Notes under the pieces: generated by a model | Database searches by the model: none | What the model was told of the DNA's origin: nothing | The model's input: the letters and a program-made list of their open reading frames with translations, nothing else | In this document: positions 50,510-61,327 of the stretch, piece after piece | How the letters are laid out: each line of letters begins with the position of its first letter | Position numbering within the stretch: the stretch's first letter is position 1 | Assembly: GCF_016618195.1 (NCBI RefSeq) | Contig: NZ_CP067099.1 | Location: 4,278,001 to 4,342,000, forward strand | Direction: 5' to 3' | DNA length: 64,000 bases | From: Providencia manganoxydans | GTDB lineage: Bacteria > Pseudomonadota > Gammaproteobacteria > Enterobacterales > Enterobacteriaceae | Translations under genes and position numbers: made by a program

Positions 50510-51760
50510 TTAAATTGCTTTATTAGTACGCATAGATGCAATTTGCTCTGCGCTATAACCCAATTCAGTTAATACTTCATCTGTATGTTCACCTAACAAC
50601 GGTGCACTCTTAATTTCAGGGGTAAATGAAGAAAACTTCATTGGGCAGCCCACAGTGAGGTAAGTACCACGTTTTGGCTGCTCAACTTCCACAATACTAC
50701 CGCTATCACGCAATGACTGATCACGTGCAATCTCACGCATACTTAGTACAGGTGCACAAGGCACACCATATTTGCTCAAATACTCAACGGCTTCGTGTTT
50801 GTCTTTATCCGCTAAGAATTTTTCAATTTCAGCAAAAATATCAAAGATATGTGGCTGACGAGCTTGTGGAGTGCTGTATGCGGGATCCGTTGCCCACTCA
50901 GGCTTGCCGATCGCCACACAAGTTTGTTCCCAGTCTTGCTCTTGAATAGTGAAATAAATGTAAGCGTTCGGGTCAGTTTCCCAGCCTTTACATTTTAGGA
51001 TCCAGCCCGGTTGACCGCCGCCGCCAGCGTTACCACCACGAGGCACTGCATCACCAAATTTACCGTTTGGATATTGCGGGTACTCTTCGAGATAACCCAC
51101 TTTTTCTAAACGTTGTTGGTCACGTAATTTGACTCGGCAAAGATTCAATACCGCGTCTTGCATCGACATGGTCACGCGTTGCCCTTTACCGGTTTTTTCA
51201 CGATGTAATAACGCGGCCAATAAACCAATCAGCAAATGCATACCGGTATTACTGTCACCAAGAGCTGCCGCACTGACTAATGGTGGGCCATCCCAAAAAC
51301 CTGTCGTTGAAGCCGCCCCCCCCGCAGCCTGAGCAACGTTTTCATAGGCCTTAACATCTGCATAAGGTGAATTTTCATCAAATCCTTTAATCGAGCCAAA
51401 AATCAAGCGTGGGTTAAGTTCTTGAATATGTTCCCAAGTAAACCCCATATGGTCGATAGCACCTGGATGGAAGTTTTCAACCAGCACATCGGCTTGCTTG
51501 ATCAAACGTTCCATGACTTCCTTGCCTTCTGGTGTTTTAGTATTCAATTCAACAGAGCGCTTATTGCTGTTCAGCATGGTAAAATAAAGCGCATCTGCAT
51601 CAGGAATATCTCTTAGCTGATTACGGGTGACATCCCCCACACCGGGGCGTTCAATTTTAATTACATCAGCACCGAACCACGCTAACATTTGGGTACAAGA
51701 TGGCCCTGACTGTACACCGGTGAAATCGAGTACTTTGATACCTTGTAAAGGAAGATCCAT
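50510..51760 (-). CDS. frc: Formyl-CoA:oxalate CoA-transferase Frc
   Basis: Moves CoA from formyl-CoA to oxalate, releasing formate. 416 residues, class III CoA-transferase: [20 protein letters not shown] at 10-29, catalytic D169 in AALGDSNTG, active-site loop GGGGQ at 246-250 and W253/W260. Essentially the E. coli Frc (YfdW). It is the first gene of frc-oxc-yfdV-frc paralog-nitrilase. GAGG lies upstream of the ATG. E. coli has yfdX before frc; no such gene is present in the spacer here. Confidence 0.96.
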   Translation of the reverse strand: MDLPLQGIKVLDFTGVQSGPSCTQMLAWFGADVIKIERPGVGDVTRNQLRDIPDADALYFTMLNSNKRSVELNTKTPEGKEVMERLIKQADVLVENFHPGAIDHMGFTWEHIQELNPRLIFGSIKGFDENSPYADVKAYENVAQAAGGAASTTGFWDGPPLVSAAALGDSNTGMHLLIGLLAALLHREKTGKGQRVTMSMQDAVLNLCRVKLRDQQRLEKVGYLEEYPQYPNGKFGDAVPRGGNAGGGGQPGWILKCKGWETDPNAYIYFTIQEQDWEQTCVAIGKPEWATDPAYSTPQARQPHIFDIFAEIEKFLADKDKHEAVEYLSKYGVPCAPVLSMREIARDQSLRDSGSIVEVEQPKRGTYLTVGCPMKFSSFTPEIKSAPLLGEHTDEVLTELGYSAEQIASMRTNKAI

Positions 51761-52384
51761 GAATTACCTCATTATTTAGCTGTCGTAAATGGAATTGAAT
51801 ATTTATTTAGCTGCGGTGAACGTCATTTCAAAAAGGATAATTTTTATTAGAATATTTCTTATTAAAAAATAATGATTTACACCGTTATAATAAATATCTC
51901 ACTTAATGTCTAGAAAGCTAATATATTGAAGTTCAATTATTTAATTATTCTAATCTAGTAATATTTATAGGTTATTAATATTTTATTCATTCACTAATCG
52001 AGCATACTGCTATTGAATTATTCTAAAAATGGCATTATTGATTGTTCTGATATGATAATTTAAAATCCAATTAAGAAAGTCTTATTTAAACCATCCTTTT
52101 AAAATGCCATAATATGAGCATCTATAAACGATCAATAGCAAAAAAAAATACCCTTATAAATCAAAATAACGTAATTTAAGGAGCATCTTTAAATGATGGA
52201 TATTTAAATTATACTCAACAATAAACACATTATTATTGAATAGCATTCAAATATTATTTATTTGAAGTTAAACACAACAATATTCCGTAATTACCTCGTA
52301 AAAGGACTATGCCAAATCGACTCCAGAAAATTAATTATTATAATTAAGTAATAATAAAATGATTTTATATATCTTTATTGCATT
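51761..52384. other. Long AT-rich spacer upstream of frc
   Basis: No coding sequence is supported. It is strongly AT-rich and must hold the promoter of the oxalate operon. I looked for an EvgA-type inverted motif, as expected from E. coli frc regulation, and did not find one. Confidence 0.5.
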
Positions 52385-52505
52385 ATATTCTAGGCACAGC
52401 CAAGTGATAATTAAACGAATTACTAGGTGTAATGAGTCACTCGTGAACCTGAAATCAGCATACCTTAACAAAAAATACGACAACGTGAAGAATGCCGCGT
52501 AATGA
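52385..52505. repeat. Dispersed palindromic repeat, copy 11 (strongly degenerate)
   Basis: TATATTCTAGGCACAGCCAA at the left and CAACGTGAAGAATGCCGCGT at the right, with GAGTCACTCG and ACCTTAACAAAAA inside as in copy 7. Only recognisable by comparison with the others. Confidence 0.45.
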
Positions 52506-52510
52506 ATATT

Positions 52511-52542
52511 AAAAAACCCACAAGCAATATTGCCTGTGGGTT
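52511..52542 (-). terminator. Terminator after fdoI
   Basis: On the minus strand AACCCACAGGCA pairs with TGCTTGTGGGTT and runs into TTTTT. It lies 26 bases beyond the fdoI stop. Confidence 0.85.
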
Positions 52543-52567
52543 GATAACTAGTTAACAATTAAAGAAT

Positions 52568-53218
52568 TTAGTTCTTCTCTTGTTGCTGCTGTTTTTCTTT
52601 TTCGACGATTTCACGATACCAACGTGGATGATGTTTCTTCGCCCAGCCACGTGTTACCCAACCTTCAACCATCGCGCGAACTGAGCCTTTCACCCAAATT
52701 GCGGCATAAGCATGCACCACAATCATGATGATTAACGCAATCGCAGACAGAGAGTGCACCATAATCGCTGCACGGTAAATTGGGATAGAGAAAAAGTCAG
52801 CGAAGTAAGGACGCCACATGATCACACCACTTACCGCCAACAGCAGTAAACAGATAGTCACCACCCAATACACCCCTTTCTGACCAAGGTTATATTGCCC
52901 AACGTCACCTGCTTCTTCATTCTTCAGGACTTTACCGATATTTTTCGCCCACTTAATATCTTCTTTATTGATAAAGTTATGGTGAAAATAACGGAAAAAC
53001 ATAAAGATAAACAACAGGAACATCGCCGTACCGACAAATGGATGCAGGATCCTAGCCAGTTGTGGTGTACCCAAAATGTTCATAAACCAGTTGAGTGATG
53101 GGAAGAAAAACCCCAACCCACTAATGGCAGTGAACAAAAAGCAAATCACAACCGCCCAGTGATTGATCCTTTCAATCGGCTTATGGCGAATAATTTTTTC
53201 ATTATCCTGCGGTATCAT
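52568..53218 (-). CDS. fdoI: Formate dehydrogenase-O cytochrome b556 subunit
   Basis: 216 residues, four membrane helices. [15 protein letters not shown] near 15, the His-bearing [14 protein letters not shown] and [11 protein letters not shown], and [15 protein letters not shown] near 165 supply the haem b ligands. It anchors the FdoGH dimer and passes electrons to quinone. The start overlaps fdoH by four bases. The C-terminus ends in a charged Lys/Gln/Glu run. Confidence 0.96.
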   Translation of the reverse strand: MIPQDNEKIIRHKPIERINHWAVVICFLFTAISGLGFFFPSLNWFMNILGTPQLARILHPFVGTAMFLLFIFMFFRYFHHNFINKEDIKWAKNIGKVLKNEEAGDVGQYNLGQKGVYWVVTICLLLLAVSGVIMWRPYFADFFSIPIYRAAIMVHSLSAIALIIMIVVHAYAAIWVKGSVRAMVEGWVTRGWAKKHHPRWYREIVEKEKQQQQEKN

Positions 53219-54159
53219 TTTTGATCCTCCCCTTCAACTGACTTTGAAGTCTCAGAAGTCGTTGAGTTCTGAATATCTTTCAGAGCCTCTTCTTCTTCCT
53301 TCTTGGAGACGCGGTTCGGACCAATACCCACATAGTGGAAGATGGCCGCCGCAAAAGTTGCAGCAAAACCAACCGCTGCTAACGGCTTCCAGATACCTTT
53401 CCAGAAAGTGACTGTCGGGCTAATGGTTGGGTTTTCTGGCAAGCCATGATACAACTGAGGCTTATCAGCGTGATGTAGAACATACATCACGTGTGTACCA
53501 CCAACGCCTTCAGGATCATACAGACCCGCGTTGTTGTAACCGCGTGTTTTCAGTTCAGTCACACGATCAGTTGCCAGCGCTGTCATATCCTCTTTAGTAC
53601 CAAAGTGGATAGCCCCTGTTGGGCAGGTTTTCACGCACGCAGGCTCTTGACCAACTTCAACCCTATCGACACACAGCGTACACTTGTATGCACGGTTATC
53701 TTCTTGGTTGATACGTGGCACGTTGAACGGACAACCCGCAATACAATAACCACAACCAATACAATGCTCTGATTGGAAGTCAACAATACCGTTTTTGTAC
53801 TGAACAATTGCGCCTTCTGATGGGCAAGCTTTTAAGCAGCCGGGATCATAGCAGTGCATGCAGCCGTCTTTACGGATCAGCCACTCGAACTTGCCATTTT
53901 CTTCCACTTCAGAGAAACGCATGACAGTCCATGACTTAGCGGTTAAATCAGTTGGGTTATCATAAACCCCAACGTTTGTACCGATCTTGTCACGAATATC
54001 GTTCCATTCAGAACAGGCAACCTGACACGCTTTACAGCCGATACACGTTGTTACGTCGATCAGCTTCGCCACTTCTTCCTTATAGTCCCGTACTTGCGCT
54101 GGGGGCGTCAGGGAATTGGTGGCGGAACGACGAATAATGTCCTGTGATTGCATTGACAT
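53215..54159 (-). CDS. fdoH: Formate dehydrogenase-O iron-sulfur subunit
   Basis: 314 residues. Four cysteine clusters for [4Fe-4S] centres: [11 protein letters not shown] near 38, [13 protein letters not shown] near 100, [12 protein letters not shown] near 133 and [19 protein letters not shown] near 160. A single C-terminal membrane helix ([20 protein letters not shown]) ends in a charged tail. It transfers electrons from FdoG to FdoI. Follows fdoG by 11 bases. Confidence 0.97.
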   Translation of the reverse strand: MSMQSQDIIRRSATNSLTPPAQVRDYKEEVAKLIDVTTCIGCKACQVACSEWNDIRDKIGTNVGVYDNPTDLTAKSWTVMRFSEVEENGKFEWLIRKDGCMHCYDPGCLKACPSEGAIVQYKNGIVDFQSEHCIGCGYCIAGCPFNVPRINQEDNRAYKCTLCVDRVEVGQEPACVKTCPTGAIHFGTKEDMTALATDRVTELKTRGYNNAGLYDPEGVGGTHVMYVLHHADKPQLYHGLPENPTISPTVTFWKGIWKPLAAVGFAATFAAAIFHYVGIGPNRVSKKEEEEALKDIQNSTTSETSKSVEGEDQK

Positions 54160-54170
54160 AATTTATCTCC

Positions 54171-57100
54171 TTACACCTTTTCCACATTCACAAGGAATGA
54201 CTTAAACTCAGGCGTTTGCGTGTTGGCATCACCCACATATGGTGTCAGTGTGTTAGCAATAAAGCCTTTCACTGCTAAACCTTCAAAGCCCCAGTGGATA
54301 GGGATACCAATGGTATCAATATCTTTACCGTCGACTTTCAACGTATGAATACGTTTTGTGACCACCGCTTTCGCTTTAATGTAGCCACGTTTAGAGCTGA
54401 CCTTCACCATATCACCTTGTTTAATGCCTTTTTCTGCCGCTAAGCGATCACCGATTTCGATAAATTGCTGAGGCTGAATAATGGCATTCAACAATGCGTG
54501 TTTTGTCCAATAGTGGAAATGTTCCGTTAAGCGATAAGTTGTTCCCACATAAGGGAATTCTGTCGCTTTACCCATTTGCGCCCAGTCATCTTTAAACACG
54601 CGCGCCGCAGGGTTAGAAACCACATTTGGATGCAATGGGTTAGTATCAAGCGGTGTTTCTATCGGTTCATAGTGTTCAGGGAATGGACCTTCAGCCATTT
54701 TATCCAGTGCAAACAAGCGACCCATACCTTCAGGTTGCATGATGAACGGATGAACACCACTACCCGGAGGAGCGTTGCTATAGTCAGGTACATCCATACC
54801 AATCCACTTGCTACCATCCCATTCAAGGATTTGGCGACGCGGATCCCATGGTTTACCCATTGGGTCAGCAGATGCACGGTTATAGATAACACGACGGTTC
54901 AATGGCCATGCCCACGCCCAGCCAAGTGTGTTACCCAGACCTGTTGGGTCAGAGTTATCACGACGAGCCATCTGGTTACCTTTCGGTGTCCAGCTACCAG
55001 TAAAGATCCAACAACCACTTGATGTTGTACCATCATCACGTAATTGAGCAAATGAGCTCAACAGTTCGCCTTTCTTCACAATGACATTGCCATCAGCGTC
55101 TTTCAGATCGACTAAAGCATAACCATTGCTTTCTTGGGCAACTTCTTCCGGTGTTGGATTATCACGGTCGAGATAGTTCCATGTCATGTTTAGAACTGGC
55201 TCTGGCGTTTCTCCACCCTCTGTTTCATACAGCTGACGTATACGATGATAGATACCAGACAGAATTTCACCATCACTGATGGCTTCGCCTGGGGCATCCG
55301 CACCTTTCCAGTGCCATTGCAACCAACGTGCTGAGTTAACAATCGAACCATTTTCTTCTGCAAAGCAGCATGATGGTAGGCGGAAAACCGTAGTTTGAAT
55401 CTCAGCAGGATCCACTTCGTTTATCTCACCATGGTTTTGCCAGAAGTTAGCCGTTTCCGTATTCAGTGGGTCAATCGTGATCAAGAATTTCAGCTTAGAC
55501 AGTGATTTTGCCACTTTGTTTTTATTCGGGAATGAGGCTAATGGGTTAAAGCCTTGGCAGATATAGCCATTCACTTCACCTTTATCCATCATTTCGAAGT
55601 AACGCAACACATCGTATCCCTGATCCCATTTAGGCAACCAGTCAAAGCCCCAGTTATTTTCTTTCTGCGCTTTATCACCATAGAAAGTTTTCATCATGCT
55701 GACGAAAAATTTCGGGTAATTACCCCAATAGTTCACCTGACCTGGTTGGGTCATTTTCGGTGTATTGGCCGCTAAATAACTTTCAAGTGTGGTTTGTTTA
55801 TCCGATGGTAGGGTCATATAACCCGGTAAACTTTGTGATAGCAAACCTAAGTCGGTCAGACCTTGAATATTCGAGTGGCCACGCAGTGCGTTCACACCGC
55901 CACCTAGCATCCCCATATTACCAAGCAGTAACTGGATCATTGCCATAGTACGGATGTTTTGCGCACCAATGGTATGTTGCGTCCAGCCAAGTGCGTAAAG
56001 GAATGATGCCGTTTTGTCTTTAGCACTCGTTTCTGCAATGTACTCACAGACTTGTAGGAAGTCTTCAATTGGCGTACCACAGATGTTATTCACCACTTCT
56101 GGCGTATAACGGCTAACGTGTTCTTTCAGTAGATTCAACACGCAACGAGGGTGAGTCAAAGTTGGATCGCGTAATGCGAAGCCATTCTCATCCATCTCGT
56201 AGTTCCACGTGGTTTTATCGTACTGACGTTTTTCAGCATCGTAGCCTGTAAATAGACCATCATCAAAACCGTAATCTTCACGGATAATAAGGCTAGCGTT
56301 GGTATAAGCTTCGACGTATTCCTGCTGGATTTTTTTGTTATCCAGTAGGTATTTGATCACACCTGATAAAAAGGCAATATCAGTCCCTGAACGGATAGGC
56401 GTGTAGAAATCCGCCACCGCCGCTGTACGGGTAAAGCGTGGATCAATAACAATCAATTTAGCTTTATTATGGATTTTAGCTTCCATCGCCCAGCGGAAAC
56501 CAACTGGATGCGCTTCTGCCGCATTACCACCCATAACGACTACAAGGTTGGCATTTTTAATATCAACCCAGTGGTTGGTCATCGCACCGCGACCAAATGT
56601 TGGAGCAAGACTTGCTACCGTTGGTCCGTGTCAGACACGCGCTTGGTTATCCACGGCAAGCATGCCGAGGGCGCGACTAAATTTTTGGGTTACAAAACCG
56701 GTTTCATTACTCGCTGCTGATGCACATAGCATACCCGTGGTCAGCCAGCGGTTAACCGTTACACCATCTTCATTTTGTTTAATAAAGTTAGCATCACGGT
56801 CTTCTTTCATCAGCTTAGCGATGCGATCAAACGCTTCGTTCCAAGTGATGCGTTTCCATTCGTTAGTACCTGGTTCGCGTACTTCAGGGTATTTGAGTCG
56901 ACTTTCACTGTGAATGAAATCGATAAGTCCTGCACCTTTCGGGCAGAGTGCGCCGCGGTTTACCGGATGATCCGGGTCTCCTTCGATATGAAAAATGCTT
57001 TCTTTTGCATTCTTCGCTCCATCACCTAGGCTGTACATTAACAGCCCACAGCCGACAGAGCAGTATGTGCAGGTATTTCGGGTTTCTTTCGCACGCAGTA

Positions 57101-57218
57101 ATTTATACTGACGTGTCGACGCTAACGCAGTTGAGGGTGCAAAACCCAGCGCCGCTGCCGTTGTACCAGCCATACCGCCAGCGCAGATCTTAAAGAACTG
57201 CCTTCTGCTGACTTGCAT
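54171..57218 (-). CDS. fdoG: Formate dehydrogenase-O catalytic subunit (selenoprotein)
   Basis: One reading frame of 1015 residues across an in-frame TGA (56631-56633) at codon 196, the selenocysteine position of FdoG/FdnG. The sequence around it reads NQARV-U-HGPTVASL, as in the E. coli enzymes. The N-terminus has a twin-arginine signal SRRQFFK followed by a hydrophobic stretch, so the folded enzyme is exported. CTYCSVGCGLLMY near 50 binds [4Fe-4S]; the rest binds bis-MGD. It oxidises formate to CO2 in the periplasm. Gene-callers would split it at the TGA. Divergent from fdhD. Confidence 0.96.
56602..56633 (-). promoter_or_regulatory. SECIS element of fdoG with the Sec codon
   Basis: TGA at 56633-56631 is followed after 11 bases by GGTAGCAAGTCTTGCTCC: a GG/CC and AGCA/TGCT stem with a bulged U and a GU-containing loop, the bacterial SECIS plan recognised by SelB. 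Spacing and shape match E. coli formate dehydrogenase SECIS elements. Confidence 0.88.
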
Positions 57219-57399
57219 GGGGATCTCCTCATTTACATTGCTCTTGTTTACCTACTGAATATCTTAAATATCAATACTCAGGTAAACTGTTCTTATTCAA
57301 CGTCTTCCGTATCGTATTCAGGTTCATTGCCTGAGAATGGTGTAAATTCTTTTTACCCATAATGAATATTATGTATCATTAGTGCTAGGAATTCATCTA

Positions 57400-58230
57400 A
57401 TGCATGAAACAAATAACACGAAACAGTCAAAATCTCTCAAAATGATTGGTGCAAATCATACAAGCGTGCAACAAAAAGGCAACCTTCAACAGCCTGTCAA
57501 TGACTGGGTTGCAGAAGAATTACCTGTCGCATTGGTCTATAACGGTATATCCCATGTCGTAATGATGGCAACACCAAAAGATTTACAGGATTTTGCGGTT
57601 GGCTTTTCATTATCCGAAGGGATCATACAGTCAGGGCAAGAAATTCGCGGGATTGATATTGTCCAAGGTTGTCATCGTGGTATTGAAATTCATATCGAAT
57701 TATCCAGCCGCCGTTTTATGGGTTTGAAAGAGCGCAGACGCAATCTTGCAGGCAGAACAGGTTGTGGTATCTGCGGGACAGAGCAGCTCGATGAAATTTT
57801 CAAACCTATTATGCCGTTGCCTTTTACCCAAACATTTTCACTCAGCTACCTTGACCATGCTTTAACAGAATTAAAAAAAGTTCAAGAAATCGGTGCTATT
57901 ACCGGCTGTACCCATGCCGCCGCATGGATTTCCCCCACAGGCGAATTAGTTGGCGGCTGTGAAGATGTCGGCCGTCATGTGGCACTTGATAAACTATTAG
58001 GCATGAAGCATCGCCAAAACTGGCAGCAAGGCGCCGTATTAGTTTCTAGTCGTGCAAGTTATGAGATGGTGCAAAAAGCGGCAAGCTGCGGCGCAGAAAT
58101 ATTATTTGCAGTTTCTGCGGCTACCTCACTGGCAATTGAAGTGGCTGAAAAATCAAACCTCACATTGGTGGGCTTTTGCCGCCAAGGAAAAGCCACCGTA
58201 TTCACACATTCAAGTCGGATAATTGATTAA
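57400..58230 (+). CDS. fdhD: Formate dehydrogenase sulfurtransferase FdhD
   Basis: Delivers sulfur from IscS to the molybdenum cofactor of formate dehydrogenase. 276 residues: [21 protein letters not shown] near 43, the catalytic cysteine pair CGICG near 125, and [18 protein letters not shown] near 193. ATG 57400 has AGGA nine bases upstream; a GTG at 57382 is the alternative. It is divergent from fdoG across 181 bases, the E. coli arrangement. Confidence 0.96.
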   Translation: MHETNNTKQSKSLKMIGANHTSVQQKGNLQQPVNDWVAEELPVALVYNGISHVVMMATPKDLQDFAVGFSLSEGIIQSGQEIRGIDIVQGCHRGIEIHIELSSRRFMGLKERRRNLAGRTGCGICGTEQLDEIFKPIMPLPFTQTFSLSYLDHALTELKKVQEIGAITGCTHAAAWISPTGELVGGCEDVGRHVALDKLLGMKHRQNWQQGAVLVSSRASYEMVQKAASCGAEILFAVSAATSLAIEVAEKSNLTLVGFCRQGKATVFTHSSRIID

Positions 58231-58233
58231 TCG

Positions 58234-59007
58234 TTATCCATGTTCCAATGGGTGTATCATCCACAAATTCGGTTCGATATACTCAATCCATTGTTTTTCA
58301 AAATCAACAGAAACAGGTACAAGTGCGCTAGGCACTACATATTGACCTGACTGCATAAAACGCATACCTGTCCATGACTCCCACTGTTCAATAGTGCCTT
58401 CTATCACCATTGAACGGTATATTGGCCATAAAATTTTACCACCTAGTCGCCAATGTGTGCGGATCCATGGATCAAATGGCTCACCCTTTTCATTTTTCCA
58501 AGCACAATAATCATCGAATGATTGCAATGGATAACAATGTTTGAGCGTTGGGCGAACAGGTACGACAACGGCTTTTGCACCATAGTTCATCGCCGCTTTT
58601 TTCAACGCGCTAATTAACAATTCGGGTATGTGATACCCACGATATTTAGGTTCAACCGTGACTGATAACGCTGAAATATAGCGGGTATCCCCTTGTTTGT
58701 TCTCAATCGCAAAGTTAAAAATATCATCCCAACCAAACTCTTTTAGTTTAGTAAGATCACTATCAGTCCATTGAAAAGGCACAGCTTTAATTACCCCAAT
58801 AACCGTTTCTTTCCCCTTAACCGTTGTGGCGGCTAAAAATTGGAAATGATTCATTGGTTCTTGATAGAGTTGTTCCCAATACTCATCAGGAACTGCGGTT
58901 TCACACATGAATTGTGGCCATAAGGCGTCTAACAGCACCTCCGACTGTGCGATCAAATCAGGGCGCTGTACAAAGCTATAAATGTTTATCGTCGTGATAT
59001 CGTTCAT
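58234..59007 (-). CDS. GNAT-like acetyltransferase, unrecognised subfamily
   Basis: 257 residues. A central SALSVTVEPKYRGYHIPELLI resembles motif A of the GNAT fold (acetyl-CoA pyrophosphate loop), followed by ALKKAAMNYGAKAVVVPVRP. The flanking regions match nothing I know by name. The stop codon lies three bases from the fdhD stop (convergent). ATG 59007 gives MNDITTINIYSF; an upstream in-frame ATG at 59028 is possible. Substrate unknown. Confidence 0.68.
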   Translation of the reverse strand: MNDITTINIYSFVQRPDLIAQSEVLLDALWPQFMCETAVPDEYWEQLYQEPMNHFQFLAATTVKGKETVIGVIKAVPFQWTDSDLTKLKEFGWDDIFNFAIENKQGDTRYISALSVTVEPKYRGYHIPELLISALKKAAMNYGAKAVVVPVRPTLKHCYPLQSFDDYCAWKNEKGEPFDPWIRTHWRLGGKILWPIYRSMVIEGTIEQWESWTGMRFMQSGQYVVPSALVPVSVDFEKQWIEYIEPNLWMIHPLEHG

Positions 59008-59313
59008 TAATTTAGACCTGATATTCATATTAATCAGTATTGTAATAAGTAATCAGGAATAGAGCTTAACGAAATATTAAACTTTCGTTATTTGCTACTT
59101 TTTTTACTCTAAAAATAAACCAATGAGTTTAATGAGAATATTCCTATGAATATTTAAGAGTTTGAATTTATTGATTTAATTACCAAAACAAAATCAATCA
59201 ATTGATTTTAATTCGTTAATTGTGATGTAGATCATGTTAATTTATTAATGCTGGTATTATGCCGGTTACGCCTAACTAGACTTCAAATGACTTTCAAACA
59301 ACAGGAGATAGTC

Positions 59314-59481
59314 ATGAAGCATTTATTGTTAGGTATCTCTCTGATTTGTTAGTCATTTTTCATCATCTATGCTGTAGCGAATGGTTCTGGCGCTAATATT
59401 TAAGCAGTTATTAATTCCATTACAGGCGCTGATATCAGTATAGATGTTGATATTCCCGTGTTTCCTAGTCTGAATCTTTGA
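59314..59481 (+). pseudogene. Decayed copy of the small exported cysteine peptide gene
   Basis: Keeps a ribosome binding site (ACAGGAGATAGTC) and reads MKHLLLGISLIC then TAG (59350), later TAA (59401), then AVINSITGADISIDVDIPVF before the final TGA. Codon by codon it parallels the intact gene 29 bases downstream (MKNLLLAISMLF; AVVDPITGAVICLDIDLPDL). Both cysteines of the intact mature peptide are lost. A tandem duplication of which one copy died. The preceding 59008-59313 spacer has no other feature. Confidence 0.82.
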
Positions 59482-59510
59482 TAATCATTTATCCTTATAG
59501 GAGATGGTTC

Positions 59511-59687
59511 ATGAAAAACTTACTGTTAGCTATCTCAATGCTTTTCTCATCAGCTTTTGCAACCTACGCAGCAGCAGATGATATCGACGTTTGTATCCAA
59601 GCGGTCGTTGATCCAATTACAGGTGCTGTTATCTGTTTAGACATTGATTTGCCTGATTTACCTGTTCTGCCAGGTCTGCCACTTTAA
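59511..59687 (+). CDS. Small exported two-cysteine peptide
   Basis: 58 residues. Signal peptide MKNLLLAISM..TYAAA (about 1-22), then a ~36-residue acidic mature peptide with Cys28 and Cys42 that could form a disulfide, and a C-terminal PDLPVLPGLPL proline/leucine motif. ATG 59511 is chosen over an upstream start at 59478 because GGAGATGG precedes it and the signal peptide follows directly. A strong terminator lies downstream and no partner gene is next to it. Family not recognised; function unknown. Confidence 0.7.
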   Translation: MKNLLLAISMLFSSAFATYAAADDIDVCIQAVVDPITGAVICLDIDLPDLPVLPGLPL

Positions 59688-59787
59688 TCATTGTTTACAG
59701 ATATAGAGTAAAGACTCCACATATCATCGAGATAATACCGATCAGTCAAGACAGATAATCGGTCAACAAAACTCGTGATAAATAACC

Positions 59788-59820
59788 ATAGCCTCATCAA
59801 ATTTTTGATGAGGCTATTTT
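59788..59820 (+). terminator. Terminator after the small peptide gene
   Basis: ATAGCCTCATCAAA pairs with TTTGATGAGGCTAT and is followed by TTTT. It lies between the convergent small gene and mnmE. Confidence 0.85.
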
Positions 59821-59863
59821 CACTACTTCTTGTAACAATAGTATAACAAAACGATTTGAGCAA

Positions 59864-61228
59864 TTATTTACCAATACAAAAACTAGAAAAAATACGGCCT
59901 AACAAGTCATCTGAGGTGAATTCACCCGTAATCTCACTGAGTTCTTGTTGTGCTAAACGTAATTCTTCCGCCAGTAGTTCACCTGAACGAGCCACCACTA
60001 ACTGCTCATGGCCTCGCGCTAAATGTATCGCTGCGGCATCCAGTGCTTGCAAGTGGCGACGACGTGCCAAAAAACCACCTTCCATATTGCTATTGAAACC
60101 CATCGTTTCTTTAAGATGGTCGCGCAGCAAATCAATGCCCTTTTCCTCTCGAGCAGAAAGGCGGATCAGTGGATAACGGGCATCTTCAATAAATTCAATT
60201 TGTTCTCCCGTTTTATCTGCTTTATTGCGGATCACAGTGACAGGCAAAGTATCGGGTAAACGGGCCATAAATTCAGGCCAAATATCTTGTGGCTCCGTAG
60301 CATCGGTGGTTGTACTATCTAACATAAACAGTACCCGATCCGCCTGCTCAATCTCTTTCCACGCTCGCTCAATACCAATACGTTCAACTTCGTCACTTGC
60401 TTCGCGTAAACCTGCCGTATCAATAATATGTAGTGGCATGCCATCAATATGAATATGTTCACGTAAGACATCACGGGTCGTACCTGCGATATCGGTTACA
60501 ATCGCAGCTTCACGACCTGCTAATGCATTCAATAAGCTTGATTTACCTGCATTTGGACGACCAGCGATCACCACTTTCATCCCTTCACGCAGTAAACTGC
60601 CTTGACGCGCTTCGCCGCGAACACGTCCTAAGTCGGCAATCACCTCATCCAGCTTGGCTTCGATTTTACCATCAGAAAGAAAATCAATTTCTTCATCAGG
60701 AAAATCAATCGCAGCTTCAACATAAATACGTAAAGTCGTTAATGCTTCAACCATATGATGAATTTGTGCAGAAAAAGCGCCTTGCAGTGAATTCATCGCT
60801 GAACGCGCAGCTTGTTCTGAGCTCGCATCAATCAAATCAGCAATCGCTTCTGCTTGTGCTAAATCCAGCTTATCATTTAAAAATGCACGCTCAGAGAATT
60901 CGCCAGGGTTAGCAATACGAATACCATCAATGGTTAAAATACGTTTGAGTAATAAATCAAGAATGACAGGGCCACCATGCCCTTGTAGTTCTAAAACATC
61001 TTCACCTGTAAAGGAGTTAGGGCCGGGAAAGAAAAGCGCAATCCCTTGGTCAAGCACACTATCATTGACATCACGAAAAGGCAGGTAGTCTGCATAACGT
61101 GGTTTTGGTAGTTTGCCCAATACAGTTTGAGCAACGAATGCCGCTTTTGGGCCTGATACTCGTAATATACCGACCCCACCACGACCAGGAGGCGTTGCCT
61201 GCGCAACAATCGTATCATTGGTTTGCAT
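59864..61228 (-). CDS. mnmE: tRNA modification GTPase MnmE
   Basis: With MnmG forms the wobble-uridine 5-carboxymethylaminomethyl modification of tRNA. 454 residues: N-terminal tetrahydrofolate-binding domain ([15 protein letters not shown]), central helical domain, inserted G domain with [14 protein letters not shown] near 223, DIAGTTRD near 250, DTAGLRE near 270 and NKAD near 339, and the invariant C-terminal CIGK. Conserved position after yidC. Confidence 0.97.
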   Translation of the reverse strand: MQTNDTIVAQATPPGRGGVGILRVSGPKAAFVAQTVLGKLPKPRYADYLPFRDVNDSVLDQGIALFFPGPNSFTGEDVLELQGHGGPVILDLLLKRILTIDGIRIANPGEFSERAFLNDKLDLAQAEAIADLIDASSEQAARSAMNSLQGAFSAQIHHMVEALTTLRIYVEAAIDFPDEEIDFLSDGKIEAKLDEVIADLGRVRGEARQGSLLREGMKVVIAGRPNAGKSSLLNALAGREAAIVTDIAGTTRDVLREHIHIDGMPLHIIDTAGLREASDEVERIGIERAWKEIEQADRVLFMLDSTTTDATEPQDIWPEFMARLPDTLPVTVIRNKADKTGEQIEFIEDARYPLIRLSAREEKGIDLLRDHLKETMGFNSNMEGGFLARRRHLQALDAAAIHLARGHEQLVVARSGELLAEELRLAQQELSEITGEFTSDDLLGRIFSSFCIGK

Positions 61229-61255
61229 AATGTTTCTCTGTCATCCTATAACGAA

Positions 61256-61284
61256 TTAAGGCGGTCATTAAATGGCCGCCTTAA
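61256..61284 (-). terminator. Stem-loop between yidC and mnmE
   Basis: TTAAGGCGGTCAT-TAA-ATGGCCGCCTTAA: 13-position stem with one G-T, about 45 bases downstream of yidC and 28 before mnmE. It lacks a long U run, so partial termination is likelier. Confidence 0.6.
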
Positions 61285-61327
61285 TATTATATCGATAGCT
61301 GAGCAGAAGGCTCATCTATGATTTACA

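Noticed and set aside
52331..52558. 75-codon minus-strand frame upstream of the oxalate genes as a possible yfdX or small protein
   Set aside because: No signal peptide, no resemblance to YfdX, covers the fdoI terminator and a repeat copy.
54576..55022. 148-codon plus-strand frame inside fdoG
   Set aside because: Complement of the conserved FdoG coding sequence; composition and lack of ribosome binding site indicate a shadow frame.
56628..56633. Apparent nonsense mutation or frameshift splitting fdoG
   Set aside because: The TGA is at the known Sec position, is followed by a SECIS hairpin, and both sides align to one full-length protein.
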